From JBBIRG01 sp964410965 (GTDB lineage Bacteria; CLD3; SB21; JBBIRG01): DNA of 64,000 nucleotides. The stretch is taken from contig CAYPIY010000014.1 in the NCBI GenBank assembly GCA_964410965.1, positions 11,849 through 75,848 on the forward strand, read 5' to 3'. Below, piece after piece: positions 50,843 to 61,700 of this stretch (the stretch's first letter is position 1; each line of letters opens with the position of its first letter). The notes under the pieces are model-generated. The model was not told where the DNA came from. It saw nothing but the letters and a program-made list of their open reading frames with translations, and did no database searches. Made by a program: the position numbers and the translations under genes.

Positions 50843-53314
50843 ATGAAAAAAGCTACCCTGCTCGTCATCGCGGCGATGCTGTTCCTTCACACACAGATCA
50901 GCGCGCAAAACGCCGAACGGTACATTTCGGACAATCTGGGACGGATCGTGGAAGTTGCCAATTCCGGCGGTACATTAACTACGCCCCATCTACTTATCGG
51001 GTATGATACGACCGGCATTGTGTACCAGTCGAATTCCGTAAATACATACAAAATATTCGGATTATTCCCAGATGAAACCAGTCTGCAGAATTTAAACAGC
51101 TGGAATAAATTTGGATCCCCGTCGGGTGATGACAGTTACGAAATCCGTTTCGGTTCCGATTCCAGCCGCTACTGGATCAACACCAACTGGTATGGTACAG
51201 GCGGTAATCTCGCGCCGAATCAGCTCCCGTTTTCGGTTTATCATGTCGGACCGAAATCATCGGCGGATACTTCGGTTACCGGTGGAATTAAACTGTGCCT
51301 GAAAGTCACGGACCAGGATGCGGACGGCATTTTCACCGCCGGTGAGATGATCTATGTTTTCGCTGATCTGGCTTTGCCGTTAGACAGCACATACGACAGC
51401 CTGAGTCAAAGAACCAGCAACCCGTTTGTCCAAAGCCGCAGCGTCATGACTTATCTCCGCTTCGGAGCCGCATCCGTGCCCTACTCACAAACGACTTTTT
51501 CCGTTCCCGGTGACGGATTCATCCCGCCATACGGCACGGTGATCCGGTTTGTGGCCCAAACTGCTGATTCGATAGAACCCGTTATTCAGTTTCCTTATAC
51601 AATCTCTGCTCCGCGCGCAGGAATTGTTTATCGGTTTCCGATTACCGCTTATTCATTTGAAGCGATCGATTATTCATTGGAAAATCAACCGGAAAATATG
51701 ACTCTCAGTCATGACACTCTCCTTTGGACCGTTTCGGCAAATCAATTCGGACACTTATACCCTTTTATCCTCCGAGCGACGAATTCAGCCGGACATAGTT
51801 ATAAAACCGTTCAGGCTTTTGCGGGTTATCAAAACTCCACAAACTATGTGCAATTAGGCGAAAATCAAATTGAATACTGGACGTCCAATAACGGTTCGAT
51901 CGCTTTCAATTTTCCGATCCAGGAACGTGGCCTTGGATGGATTAATGATCCGGCCGGTTTATTTTACGCAGCAGGGATGTATCTCGGGGGCCAGAAACAG
52001 GGAACAGCGGGGAATCCGGATACCATCAGCGTTTCGCAGGTTGAATTTCAGGGAGAACTGGATGCCGGCCGAATCTTGAATAACGGACCCTTCGGGAGTT
52101 TGCTGGTTGAGAATCCCGATACGTCAGCGGCCAGTGTATTGATTCTTCCGGACCATAGTAATGCATGGCCACCGGAAGCGCCGCATGATGAGCTGGGTAA
52201 TCCGCTGAAATTATCCGTCCGGGATACCTGGACGGTGTTTAACGATGTGTGGGCGAAAAGCAGAACGGATGACCCGTTTTCTTTATCTCCCGGATTTGGC
52301 ATTGAATGTCAAAGACAGACATTTCAGTTTCCGGAATATCCGTTTGATCAGGCGGTATTGGTACGGTTGAGAATGATCAACAAATCCGACGCGGCGTATG
52401 ATTCGTGTTTCTTCGGCCTGTGGGCTGACCCGGATGTGGGTTTGAATTCGGTAGATGATTTATGCATGGTGGATTCGACCCTGCCGTGTCTGATTACCTA
52501 CAGCGACCCGGCGGGCAGTGACCAAAGTACATCTGCGGCCGGAATTCTTGTTATACAAAGTCCTGTTACGGCAGGTAATGTTAACGATACCGCAACAGTG
52601 ATTGAAATCGGAACCCAGGGGTTTGAACCAAAGAGAAAAACCGGAAAGAAATATGCCCTTCCTTCATCAGCGTACGTCTACATGGGCGCGCAATGTGAAC
52701 CCGATGGCTATACTGGAAAGCGTGACATATCCAGATACTGGTATTTAATGGGTTTGGATAATTGGGGAAGCTGGAAACCCAACGGACGTTTTGATTTGAC
52801 CAATTGTGTCGGAACATCTCCTGCCGATCTGCGTGTCATCATGGGTATCGGCCCATATACGTTCCTTGCCGGAGATACGCAGGAAGTCTGGTATTCTCTG
52901 ATGGGCGCTAAGGGCACAACCAAAGCCAATTCTGTGGATTCGATCCTGAGTCGCGCTTATCTGATGAAAGAAAAGTTTTACAGTGACATGAACAGCGTAA
53001 TAGTTGGAGTGAATGACCCGGTGAATCCCGTTCCGCAAAGCATGAAACTGCATCCGAATTATCCCAATCCGTTCAATCCATCCACGACGATACGTTATCA
53101 GCTGGCAGAGAACAGTAAAGTGACGCTGAAGATCTACAACCTGCTTGGCCAGGAAGTCCGGACATTAGTCAATGCGCAAAAATCCTCCGGCATGCATTCA
53201 GTTATCTGGGACGGGAAAAACCATCATGGCCAGAGAGTCACATCCGGCGTGTATTTTTACAGGCTGCAGGCGGGTGATTTTGTGAAGACGAGGAAGATGG
53301 TACTGGTGAAGTAA
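50843..53314 (+). CDS. Array surface protein 1 (T9SS-type tail), type A core
   Basis: An 823-residue exported protein, first of five tandem paralogues. The signal peptide is MKKATLLVIAAMLFLHTQISAQ. An N-terminal domain (about 26-235) contains a DxDxDG loop at 157-162 (DQDADGIFTAGE) that could bind calcium. An Ig/cadherin-like unit follows (about 250-335, ILRATNSAGHSYK). The large central module (about 340-715) carries WTSNNGSIAFNF, DAGRILNNGPFGS, RDTWTVFND, SLSPGFGIECQRQTFQF and YDSCFFGLWADPDVG. The sorting tail starts at Tyr740 (YPNPFNPSTTIRYQL) and ends KTRKMVLVK. The ribosome site is AAAGGAG. Its middle matches copy 3 best, while its N-terminal third matches copy 2. Likely cell-surface; the ligand is unknown. 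Confidence 0.88.
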   Translation: MKKATLLVIAAMLFLHTQISAQNAERYISDNLGRIVEVANSGGTLTTPHLLIGYDTTGIVYQSNSVNTYKIFGLFPDETSLQNLNSWNKFGSPSGDDSYEIRFGSDSSRYWINTNWYGTGGNLAPNQLPFSVYHVGPKSSADTSVTGGIKLCLKVTDQDADGIFTAGEMIYVFADLALPLDSTYDSLSQRTSNPFVQSRSVMTYLRFGAASVPYSQTTFSVPGDGFIPPYGTVIRFVAQTADSIEPVIQFPYTISAPRAGIVYRFPITAYSFEAIDYSLENQPENMTLSHDTLLWTVSANQFGHLYPFILRATNSAGHSYKTVQAFAGYQNSTNYVQLGENQIEYWTSNNGSIAFNFPIQERGLGWINDPAGLFYAAGMYLGGQKQGTAGNPDTISVSQVEFQGELDAGRILNNGPFGSLLVENPDTSAASVLILPDHSNAWPPEAPHDELGNPLKLSVRDTWTVFNDVWAKSRTDDPFSLSPGFGIECQRQTFQFPEYPFDQAVLVRLRMINKSDAAYDSCFFGLWADPDVGLNSVDDLCMVDSTLPCLITYSDPAGSDQSTSAAGILVIQSPVTAGNVNDTATVIEIGTQGFEPKRKTGKKYALPSSAYVYMGAQCEPDGYTGKRDISRYWYLMGLDNWGSWKPNGRFDLTNCVGTSPADLRVIMGIGPYTFLAGDTQEVWYSLMGAKGTTKANSVDSILSRAYLMKEKFYSDMNSVIVGVNDPVNPVPQSMKLHPNYPNPFNPSTTIRYQLAENSKVTLKIYNLLGQEVRTLVNAQKSSGMHSVIWDGKNHHGQRVTSGVYFYRLQAGDFVKTRKMVLVK

Positions 53315-53317
53315 TTT

Positions 53318-53345
53318 CTCGCAAAGACGCAGAGGCGCAAAGGGA
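53318..53345. repeat. Downstream spacer repeat (CGCAAAGACGCAGAGGCGCAAAG), copy 1
   Basis: This unit and the following AAAAACATATAAGAATATGAAG segment recur after copies 2 and 3 (near 55917 and 58607). They show that the gene was duplicated together with its 3' spacer. Confidence 0.8.
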
Positions 53346-53390
53346 AAAAAAACATATAAGAATATGAAGACAAGGAAGAAAAATAGATAG

Positions 53391-53433
53391 TCGGTTCGAG
53401 TAGGTCGCTTGAGGTGACCCTATCGAGAACCGA
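53391..53433. repeat. Array leader repeat, copy 2 (shortened)
   Basis: A 43-bp version that keeps the pairing ends TCGGTTCGAG and CGAGAACCGA but has a different, shorter middle (GGTCGCTTGAGGTGACC, itself a small hairpin). Confidence 0.75.
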
Positions 53434-53453
53434 CAGAATTAAGGAGAAAGAAC

Positions 53454-55913
53454 ATGAAAAAAGTTACGGTACTCATCATCGCAGCGGCAATGATCCTTCA
53501 CACCCGGATCAGCGCGCAAACCACCGAAGGTTACTTATCCAACAACCTCGGCCGGATCGTGGAGGTGGCCAATTCCGGCGGCACATTAACTACCCCCCAT
53601 CTGCTGATCGGATACGACACCACCGGCATTGTGTATCAGTCAAATTCCCTGAATGCCTTCAGGATTTTCGCGAACTCTCCTTCCACAACCACTCTGCAGA
53701 GCCTGAACAGCCAGAACCGGTTCGGAGCGCCGGGAACCAATGACTGTTACGAGATCCGGTTCGGTTCCGATTCCAGCCGGTACTGGATCAACACCAGTAT
53801 TTTGGGTACTGGAGGAAATCTCGCGCCGAATCAGCTCCCGTTTTCGGTATATTACGTCGGGCCGAAACCATCGGCGGATACTTCGGTGACCGGAGGGATC
53901 AAATTATGCGTGAAAGTCACGGACCAGGACACGAACGGCATTTTCACCGCCGGTGAGCGGATTACGGTTTTCGCCGATCTGCAAGTACCCTTAGACAGCA
54001 CATACGACAGCCTGAGTCACCGTGCCGCCAATCCATTTGTCACAAACCGCAGCGTCATCACGTATCTCCGCTTCGGTGCCGCTTCTGTGCCCTACTCACA
54101 AACGACTTTTTCCGTTCCCGGTGACGGATTCATCCCGCCATCCGGCACAGTGATCCGGTTTGTGGCAAAAACGGGAGACGCCATAGCCCCGATTGTCTAT
54201 AACTTAACCGATACGTTCAGAACATCCGGCATCGGAATTTTTACATCCTCTTTTAATGTATATTCGTATGAAGTTCCTGTCTATACACTGACGGATGCGC
54301 CTGCGGGGATGACGGTATCGGACGGTGTGATAACCTGGAATGTCACAGAAAGCCAAATCGGACAGGTGTATAATGTTATCCTTCAGGCAAGCAATGGTGC
54401 AGGGGTATCAACTCGAATGTTCCGGGCAAAGGGCAGCTGGGGAACCCAGGAAATCAAGACCGAAGGCGCAGGAAACCTGATCCGGATGTGGCAGAGAAAT
54501 GACGGATCGATCGCATACCGTGCCAGTCAAAGCATTTACGGAATGGAATATCCGATCAATTCGGGTTACACACTGAATTATGCGGGAGGATTTTACTTCG
54601 GCGGAATAAAGTCCGGCAGCGGAAATCCCGATACCGTCAATGTCGCTCAGTGCGAATATCAATCCGAATTCCAGCCCGGACGCATTTTGAACTCGGGACC
54701 GTTCGGGACGCTGCAGGGACAGGATTATATGCAACACAACACATTATTCACCCTGCCCGGGAACGAGCTGACCTGGCCGCCGGACGCGCCGCGGAACACA
54801 TTGAACGAACCGCTGAGACTTTCTCTGATTGACACGTGGACGGCATTCAACGATCTTTCTATCAGTAACGTATCCGATCCTTTCTCTTTATCGCCGGGTT
54901 TCGGGCTTGAAATCCAGCGCCAGACGTTTCAGTTCAGCCTGTATCCCTTCAACAATGCCGTGCTCGTCAGAATGCGGTGCATCAACAAGTCCGACATGAA
55001 TTATGACAGCTGTTACTTCGGATTGTGGAATGATCCGGACGTCGGTGGAAACGCCGGCGATGACCTCGCAACAGTCGATTCATCCCTTGCCCTTATAACC
55101 GTTTACAGCGACCCGGCCGGCAGTGACCCTCATCCGAGCGCTTTCGGCTGCGCGTTCCTTCAACTCCCCCTGAATACCGGGACCGCCGGAGATACGGCGG
55201 TTGTCATCGGCATCACCGAACAGGGTTTCAGCCGAATCACCAAACCCGGTTATAAAAGTTCAGGTCCTTCAGCAGCGATAGCCTATCAGGGTGGCATAGG
55301 AGATCCTGACGGACGAGGAATGGGCGACCGAAGCCGGTACTGGTATGAATCAGGATATGACCTTTTCGGCTATCCAAAACCATTGGGTCCATTTGACTTG
55401 ACGACAGTTGGAAATGAACCTGGAGATAAACGTATGGTATTCGGAGCAGGCCCGTTTTCTTTCACGGCGGGAGACACGCAGGACGTCTGGTATGCGATGA
55501 TCGGCGGAATGGGAGTTACCAAAGCCGCCGCGGTCGATACGATACATCATTACGCGGAAATGATGCGCCGGATTTTTATGGAAAACATGAACGATTATCT
55601 TGTCAGCATTCATGACCCTGTAAATCCGCTTCCACAGGGTGTCAGCCTGCATCCCAATTATCCGAACCCGTTTAATCCTTCGACTACGATCCGGTACGAG
55701 CTGAAACAGGCTTCGAAAGTGACGCTGAAGATCTACAACCTGCTCGGCCAGGAAGTCCGGACATTAGTCAATGCGCAAAAATCCTCCGGCATCCATTCGG
55801 TTATCTGGGACGGGAAGAACCATCATGGCCAGAGGGTCACGTCAGGAGTGTATTTCTATAGGCTGGAGGCGGGTGATTTTGTGAAGACAAGGAAGATGGT
55901 GCTGGTGAAATAA
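53454..55913 (+). CDS. Array surface protein 2 (T9SS-type tail), chimeric
   Basis: An 819-residue exported protein with the family signal peptide (MKKVTVLIIAAAMILHTRIS). Residues up to about 235 are close to copy 1 (EVANSGGTLTTPHLLIGYDT), and a 55-bp DNA stretch (54087-54141) is identical to copy 1 (51476-51530). After a different Ig-like unit, the central module switches to the other type, as in copies 4 and 5 (MWQRNDGSIAYRASQSIYG, EFQPGRILNSGPFGTL, SLSPGFGLEIQRQTFQFS, YDSCYFGLWNDPDVGG). The tail is again the common one (NYPNPFNPSTTIRYEL). The gene therefore looks like a recombinant of two lineages. A DQDTNGIFTAGE calcium-like loop is present. Confidence 0.88.
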   Translation: MKKVTVLIIAAAMILHTRISAQTTEGYLSNNLGRIVEVANSGGTLTTPHLLIGYDTTGIVYQSNSLNAFRIFANSPSTTTLQSLNSQNRFGAPGTNDCYEIRFGSDSSRYWINTSILGTGGNLAPNQLPFSVYYVGPKPSADTSVTGGIKLCVKVTDQDTNGIFTAGERITVFADLQVPLDSTYDSLSHRAANPFVTNRSVITYLRFGAASVPYSQTTFSVPGDGFIPPSGTVIRFVAKTGDAIAPIVYNLTDTFRTSGIGIFTSSFNVYSYEVPVYTLTDAPAGMTVSDGVITWNVTESQIGQVYNVILQASNGAGVSTRMFRAKGSWGTQEIKTEGAGNLIRMWQRNDGSIAYRASQSIYGMEYPINSGYTLNYAGGFYFGGIKSGSGNPDTVNVAQCEYQSEFQPGRILNSGPFGTLQGQDYMQHNTLFTLPGNELTWPPDAPRNTLNEPLRLSLIDTWTAFNDLSISNVSDPFSLSPGFGLEIQRQTFQFSLYPFNNAVLVRMRCINKSDMNYDSCYFGLWNDPDVGGNAGDDLATVDSSLALITVYSDPAGSDPHPSAFGCAFLQLPLNTGTAGDTAVVIGITEQGFSRITKPGYKSSGPSAAIAYQGGIGDPDGRGMGDRSRYWYESGYDLFGYPKPLGPFDLTTVGNEPGDKRMVFGAGPFSFTAGDTQDVWYAMIGGMGVTKAAAVDTIHHYAEMMRRIFMENMNDYLVSIHDPVNPLPQGVSLHPNYPNPFNPSTTIRYELKQASKVTLKIYNLLGQEVRTLVNAQKSSGIHSVIWDGKNHHGQRVTSGVYFYRLEAGDFVKTRKMVLVK

Positions 55914-55916
55914 CCT

Positions 55917-55960
55917 CTCGCCAGGGCGCAGAGGCGCAAAGGGAAAAAAACATATAAGAA
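55917..55960. repeat. Downstream spacer repeat, copy 2
   Basis: CTCGCCAGGGCGCAGAGGCG, then CAAAGGGAAAAAAACATATA, is nearly the same as the spacer after array gene 1. Confidence 0.8.
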
Positions 55961-55988
55961 TATGAAGCCACGGAAGAAAAATAGATAG

Positions 55989-56053
55989 TCGGTTCGGGTA
56001 GTCCGCTGCGGCGGACGTACTTGTCCTGAGTGAATCGAAGGATCGAGAACCGA
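55989..56053. repeat. Array leader repeat, copy 3
   Basis: The same 65-bp element as copy 1. The similarity continues through the next 80 bp (GCGCTTCCCT, then a GCCCGACAAAAGCCGGGC hairpin) to the ATG, so the whole leaders of array genes 1 and 3 are duplicates of one another. Confidence 0.88.
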
Positions 56054-56132
56054 CAGACAAATAAAGCGCTTCCCTATACAGCCCGACAAAAGCCGGGCTT
56101 GCTCGAAGCGACGAATACAAAGGAGACAGGAC

Positions 56133-58603
56133 ATGAAAAAAGCTACCCTGCTCGTCATCGCGGCGGTAATAATCCTTCACACACGGGTCAGCGCACAAAA
56201 CACCGAAGGATACCTGTCCAACAACCTCGGACAGATTGTTGAGGTAGCGAATCCGGACGGAATCATGCCTCAGACTCGTATTCTGATCGGGTGGGACAGC
56301 ACCGGATATCTCCGTCAAAGTAACAGCCAGAATACATATAAAATATTCGGCTACGAACCGAAAAACACATGGCTGAATAATGATCAGGGCGTATATACGC
56401 TCAATATGGCCAATCATTTTGGTTCACCCGGAGGAAATGACGGTTATGAAATCAGATTTGGCTTTGACTCAAGCCGATACTGGATTATCGGGGGTACGCT
56501 CGCGCCGGATCAAGCACCATTTTCTGTTTACCATGTGGGACCCAAACATTCAACCGATACGTCCATTACGGGAGGAATAAAATTATGCATGGGTATCTGG
56601 GATGATGACAGCAACGGTGTCTATACACCGGGAGAAAGGATCCATTTTTATTCTGACCGGGCGTTGCCTTTGGACAGCACCTACGACAGCCTGAGCACCC
56701 GCCTGAACAATCCGTTCAACTATACCATGAGGGTAATTTCCGAACTTCGTTTCGGATCAGGGTCTGTTCCATACACTCAGTCCGGATTCAGAATTCCGGA
56801 GGACGGGGTGATCCCTCCGGCCGGAACGGTCATCCGGTTCGTTGCGAAATCCGCCGACTCAATCCCGCCGGTCGTTCAGCTTTATTCTTTGCAGGCTCCC
56901 AATGCGGGTGTTCAGTACCGTTTTCCGGTACCGGTATATTCCTTTGAAAGCCCGACGTTATTACTGGAAGATGCTCCTCCGGCTATGATACTGAGCAATG
57001 ACACAATTCTTTGGACCATTACTGCCTCACAATTTGGCCAATCCTATCCGTTCCGGATCAGAGCGACGAACTCTGCCGGGTACAGTTATCAAAGTTGTAC
57101 CGCTAAGGCAGGTTACTTGTCCGGTTCGGACCTCGTGAATCTCAGAAACAACCAGATTGATTACTGGACATCGAATACCGGTTCTTTCGCTTACAATTTT
57201 TCAGAAACCATGCCGGGATTTCGCTGGGTAAATGATCCGGCCATACTTTACTTCGCTACCGGCCTGTATTTAGGCGGGAAAAAGCAGGGAACCGGAGGGA
57301 ATCCGGATACCATTAGTGTAACTCACACTGAATTTACGCCAAAGTATGAATTAGACGCAGGACGCATTCTCAATAACGGCCCGTTTGGAAGTCTAACGGT
57401 AGAGAATCCTGACACATCAGCGGCAAAAGTGTTTGTGCTGCCGGAGCATAGCGGAATATGGCCTCTCGAAGCGCCGCATGATGAACTGGGTAATCCGTTA
57501 AAATTATCAGCAAGAGATACATGGACGGTGTTTAATGATGTTTGGGCCAGAACGAGAAATACAGATCAGTTTTCTTTATCTCCTGGATTCGGTATAGAGT
57601 GTCAGCGACAAACGTTTCAGTTTTTGGAGTATCCGTTTGATCAATCGGTATTGGTGCGGCTGCGGATGATCAATAAATCTGACGCGACTTATGATTCGTG
57701 TTTCTTCGGACTGTGGGCTGATCCGGATGTGGGTTTGGAATCATCAGATGACTTATCTATTGTAGATTCAACTTTACCGTGTCTGATGACCTACAGCAAC
57801 CCAACGGGTAGTGACCAAAGTACTTCTGCCACAGGAATGCTTGTCATACAGAGTCCTGTTACGGCAGGCAATGTAAACGATACCGTGACTGTGATTGAAA
57901 TCGGCTCTCAGGGGTTTGAACAAAAAAGAAAAGCCGGGAAGATATACGCCATTCCTGCTTCAGCGGTATCATATCGGGGAGGTGTTGGTTCTCCGACTGG
58001 GGCAAATGGTCGTGGCGATTTGACCAGATATTGGTATTTAATTGGGCATGATTATCTGGGCGGATGGAAACCGAACGGCAGATTTGATGTTACGGTCAGC
58101 GGAACGACACCCGGTGATCAGAGGCAGATCATGGGCGTGGGTCCGTACACATTTCTTCCCAACGATACCCAGGAAGTCTGGTACGCTCTCATGGGCGCAA
58201 AAGGCACAACCAAGGGCAATGCCGTCGATTCGATCCTGAACCACGCCTATCTGATGAAAGAAATATTTACAGCGACATGAACAGCATGATCGTAGGGGTG
58301 AATGATCCGGTGAATCCCGTTCCGCAAAAAGTGATCCTGCATCCTAATTACCCCAATCCGTTCAATCCATCCACGACGATCCGGTACGAGCTGAAACAGG
58401 CTTCGAAAGTGACGCTGAAGATTTACAACCTGCTCGGCCAGGAAGTCCGGACATTAGTCAATGCGCAAAAGTCATCCGGCGTGCATTCGGTTATCTGGGA
58501 CGGAAAGAACAGCCATGGCCAGAAAGTCACGTCGGGAGTGTATTTCTACAGGCTGCAGGCGGGCGATTTTGTGAAGACGAGGAAGATGGTGCTGGTGAAA
58601 TAA
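56133..58603 (+). pseudogene. Array surface protein 3, frameshifted before its sorting tail
   Basis: A type A paralogue close to copy 1 in the central module (DAGRILNNGPFGSLTVENPD, SLSPGFGIECQRQTFQF, GLWADPDVGLESSDDL). The first frame runs 56133-58280 (715 residues) and stops after LMKEIFTAT. The tail continues in another frame from about 58277 (MNSMIVGVNDPVNPVPQ, then NYPNPFNPSTTIRYEL). In copy 1 the site reads AAGTTTTACAG, here ATATTTACAG, so one T is missing at 58266-58268. Restoring it gives 2472 bp, exactly the length of copy 1. It is either a recent inactivation, a slippage-controlled state, or a base-call error. Without the tail the product should not be sorted. Confidence 0.85.
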
Positions 58604-58606
58604 CCT

Positions 58607-58640
58607 CTCGCCAGGACGCGAAGGCGCAAAGGAAAAACCA
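58607..58640. repeat. Downstream spacer repeat, copy 3
   Basis: CTCGCCAGGACGCGAAGGCG followed by CAAAGGAAAAACC, a diverged version of the spacers after copies 1 and 2. Confidence 0.7.
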
Positions 58641-58676
58641 TTAAGAATATGAAGACAAGGAAGAAAAGTAAAAAAG

Positions 58677-58742
58677 TCGGTTCGAGCAGGTCGCATGAGG
58701 CGGACGTACTTGTCCTGAGTGAATCGAAGGATCGTGAACCGA
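58677..58742. repeat. Array leader repeat, copy 4
   Basis: A 66-bp variant with TCGGTTCGAGCAGGTCGCAT at the left and TGAACCGA at the right, the core GGACGTACTTGTCCTGAGTG unchanged. Confidence 0.85.
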
Positions 58743-58762
58743 TAGGATTAAGGAGACAGAAT

Positions 58763-61700
58763 ATGAAAAAAGCTACCCTGCTCGTCATCGCGGCGATGCT
58801 GTTCCTTCACACACGGGTCAGCGCACAAACATCTGAGGGGTATATCCAGAACAACCTCGGGCGCATCGTTGAAGTGGCGACGCCGAACGGTGTTCTGTCC
58901 AGGCCGCATGTTCTGATCGGATGGGACACGAACGGATTCGTGAAACAGGCGAATTCACAGAGCGCCTATAAACTATTCGGAAATACGCCCAGCAACACCG
59001 GATTAAACAATACCGGATTCAACAGTGGCGGCAAATTCGGAGCGCCGTCCGGTCATGATTGCCTCGAGTTCCGGTTCGGCGATTCCAGCCGCTACTGGAT
59101 CGGCAATGACCTCGCCCCGGACAAGGTTCCTTTCAGCGTGTACAACATCGGACCCAGATCATCCGCCTATCCGGTCATAACCGGGGGAGTGAAACTGTGC
59201 CTTCAGGCGTATGACGATAACGGCAACGGCGTTTTCGATCCGGGAGAAAGAATCAATGTTTACGGTGATCTTGCGATGCCCTTTGACAGCGCTTATGCAG
59301 ACCTGGGCCAGTCCGGCACGTTTCCGTTTTCGATCAGCCAGCGCTATATCGTGAGCCTTCGAATCGGGAAGTCATCGGTCCCCTACACCCGGACAACATT
59401 TACGGACTCCTCGGACGGGATCCTGCCCGGGTCCGGAACCGTGATCCGGTTACTGGCGCAGACGTCGGATACCTCGGCGCCGTTTTTTACGGTGCGTGAA
59501 CATATCCTGCAGGATACCGGAACGGTGACGTATCCGGATTTTGTCAGTTATTATTCCTTCGAAAAGCCTCGATTTGAACTGTTCCATGGGCCCTCGAGAA
59601 TGACCGTGGACTCGGCGGGGGTTCTCCGCTGGACGGTGTATTCGCACCAGCGGGGCAACGCGTATCCGGTATTGCTGAGATTATCCAATGCGTACGGGGA
59701 TTATGAAAGGCCTTTCACGGCGGCCGTGGACGCCAAAGCGCCTCCCGATACCGGTATCGTGGAATATGAAACGACAGCCGAGGGCAACCTCATCCGTTTC
59801 TGGCAGAGAAATGACGGGTCGATAGGATATCGGGCCAGTCAAAGCATGTACGGAATGGAATATCCCGCAGGAACACATTATTCTCTTGTTTACGCCGGAG
59901 GAGTCATGCTGGGTGGAAAGAAAACAGGGTTGAATGGAAATCCAGACACGGTAAATGTTGCACATTGTGAATTTCAATCAGAAATGCAACCCGGACGAAT
60001 TGTAAACAGCGGACCATTCGGAAGTTTGCAGTCCGAGGATTATCACAACAACATGACATTTTATACATTACCGGAGAACAGCAGTAATTGGCCGATTGAA
60101 GCGCCTCATAATGGATGGGGACTACCGTTACAGCTTTCGGGCCGGGACACGTGGACGGTTTTTAATGATCTTTCCATTGACAAAGTCATTGATGAATATT
60201 CTTTATCCCCCGGATTTGGATTAGAAGTACAAAGGCAGACTTTTCAGTTCACTCACTATCCATTTAACAATGCCATGATTGTAAGATATTCATTTATCAA
60301 TAAATCAGACAAAAACTATGATTCCTGTTACGTGAGCTTCTGGGATGATGCGGATGTCGGCGCTAATTCAGGTGATGATTTGGGACAACTTGATTCAGCG
60401 TTGTCATTGAAAATCACATACAGTAATCCTGCGGGAATCGATATTCATCATAGCGCAGTTGGAGTCCAGATTCTGCAGGGTCCAACGGCAGATGGAACCA
60501 CCGGCGATACAGCTTCAATTGTAACTTTGAGCCGGGAAGGGTTTAAACAACTAATACTTTCAGAAAAAAAGGTACAGTTAGCCACATCGGGGTATTTTTA
60601 TTTTAAATCGATGGAAGAACCGGACGGACGGGGTATGGGTGATATATCCCGGTATAATTTTTTAAGCGGAAAAGACCTGTGGGGAAACCCAAAACCTGGC
60701 GGCCCATTTTATCCCGGCCTGGCCTCCACATCCCGCAGTGACCAACGAAGCCATATTTCCTCCGGCCCCTTCAACTTCGCTGCCGGCGATACGCAGGAAA
60801 TCTGGATGACATACATCGGCGGGATGGGCGTGGATAATGCCTCCGCGGTCGATACCGTACGTGACTATGCGAGAAGAATACTCGACGATTTCACGAACAA
60901 CCGGATCTACTCCGGGGATAATCTTCCTCTGGATATCACTCTCTATGGGCTCAGCACACAGGCCGTCAACCGGATACGGTTCATCGCGCATGTCAATAAG
61001 CCGGTCAGTTCACTGATCGTCAGGGCCGGGAATGATACGCTGATCGTTCAGCCTTTAAAAGAAGGCTACTCCGCCGATTACGACATTACAAAAACCGGTA
61101 CCGCAGAGTTGATCGTGACAGGCAGGGATCTGGGCGGAAAACAGGATACCGTCCGAAGAAATTATCAGATATCAGCGATGAACAAACCTCTGCAGTCAGG
61201 TCCGTACCGGTTCTTGGGACAAGGTGAAGGATATCTATTGGTGTCTCAGATTGAACCGATGGTCGTTCCGTTGGGATGGATCCGGTTGGGAGAGCCGATG
61301 GAAGTATTGAGAACGACGGCCTCGGATGTCAGCGCCGAATACACAATGACTGCAAGAGACATGGATAAGATCAAATCGAAATATCCTGAATTGAATGAAG
61401 AGCATATCGGAATATATTACTGGAACGGGACGAAGTGGGAGGAGACAGGAAGCCGGATTCAGGGAAATACAGTCAAAGGGATCTTAAAAGGATCGAGGAT
61501 CGCGGTATTCTACAATCCTGATATCAATAATGCGCCGGAGAGATTCGCGCTGGAGCCGAATTATCCCAATCCGTTCAATCCATCCACGACGATACGTTAT
61601 CAGCTGGCGGAGAACAGTAAAGTGACGCTGAAGATCTACAACCTGCTTGGCCAGGAAGTCCGGACATTAGTCAATGCGCAAAAGTCATCCGGCATGCATT

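Noticed and set aside
58649..58762. N-terminal extension of array protein 4 by 38 residues
   Set aside because: It translates the leader repeat and would hide the signal peptide that starts at 58763.
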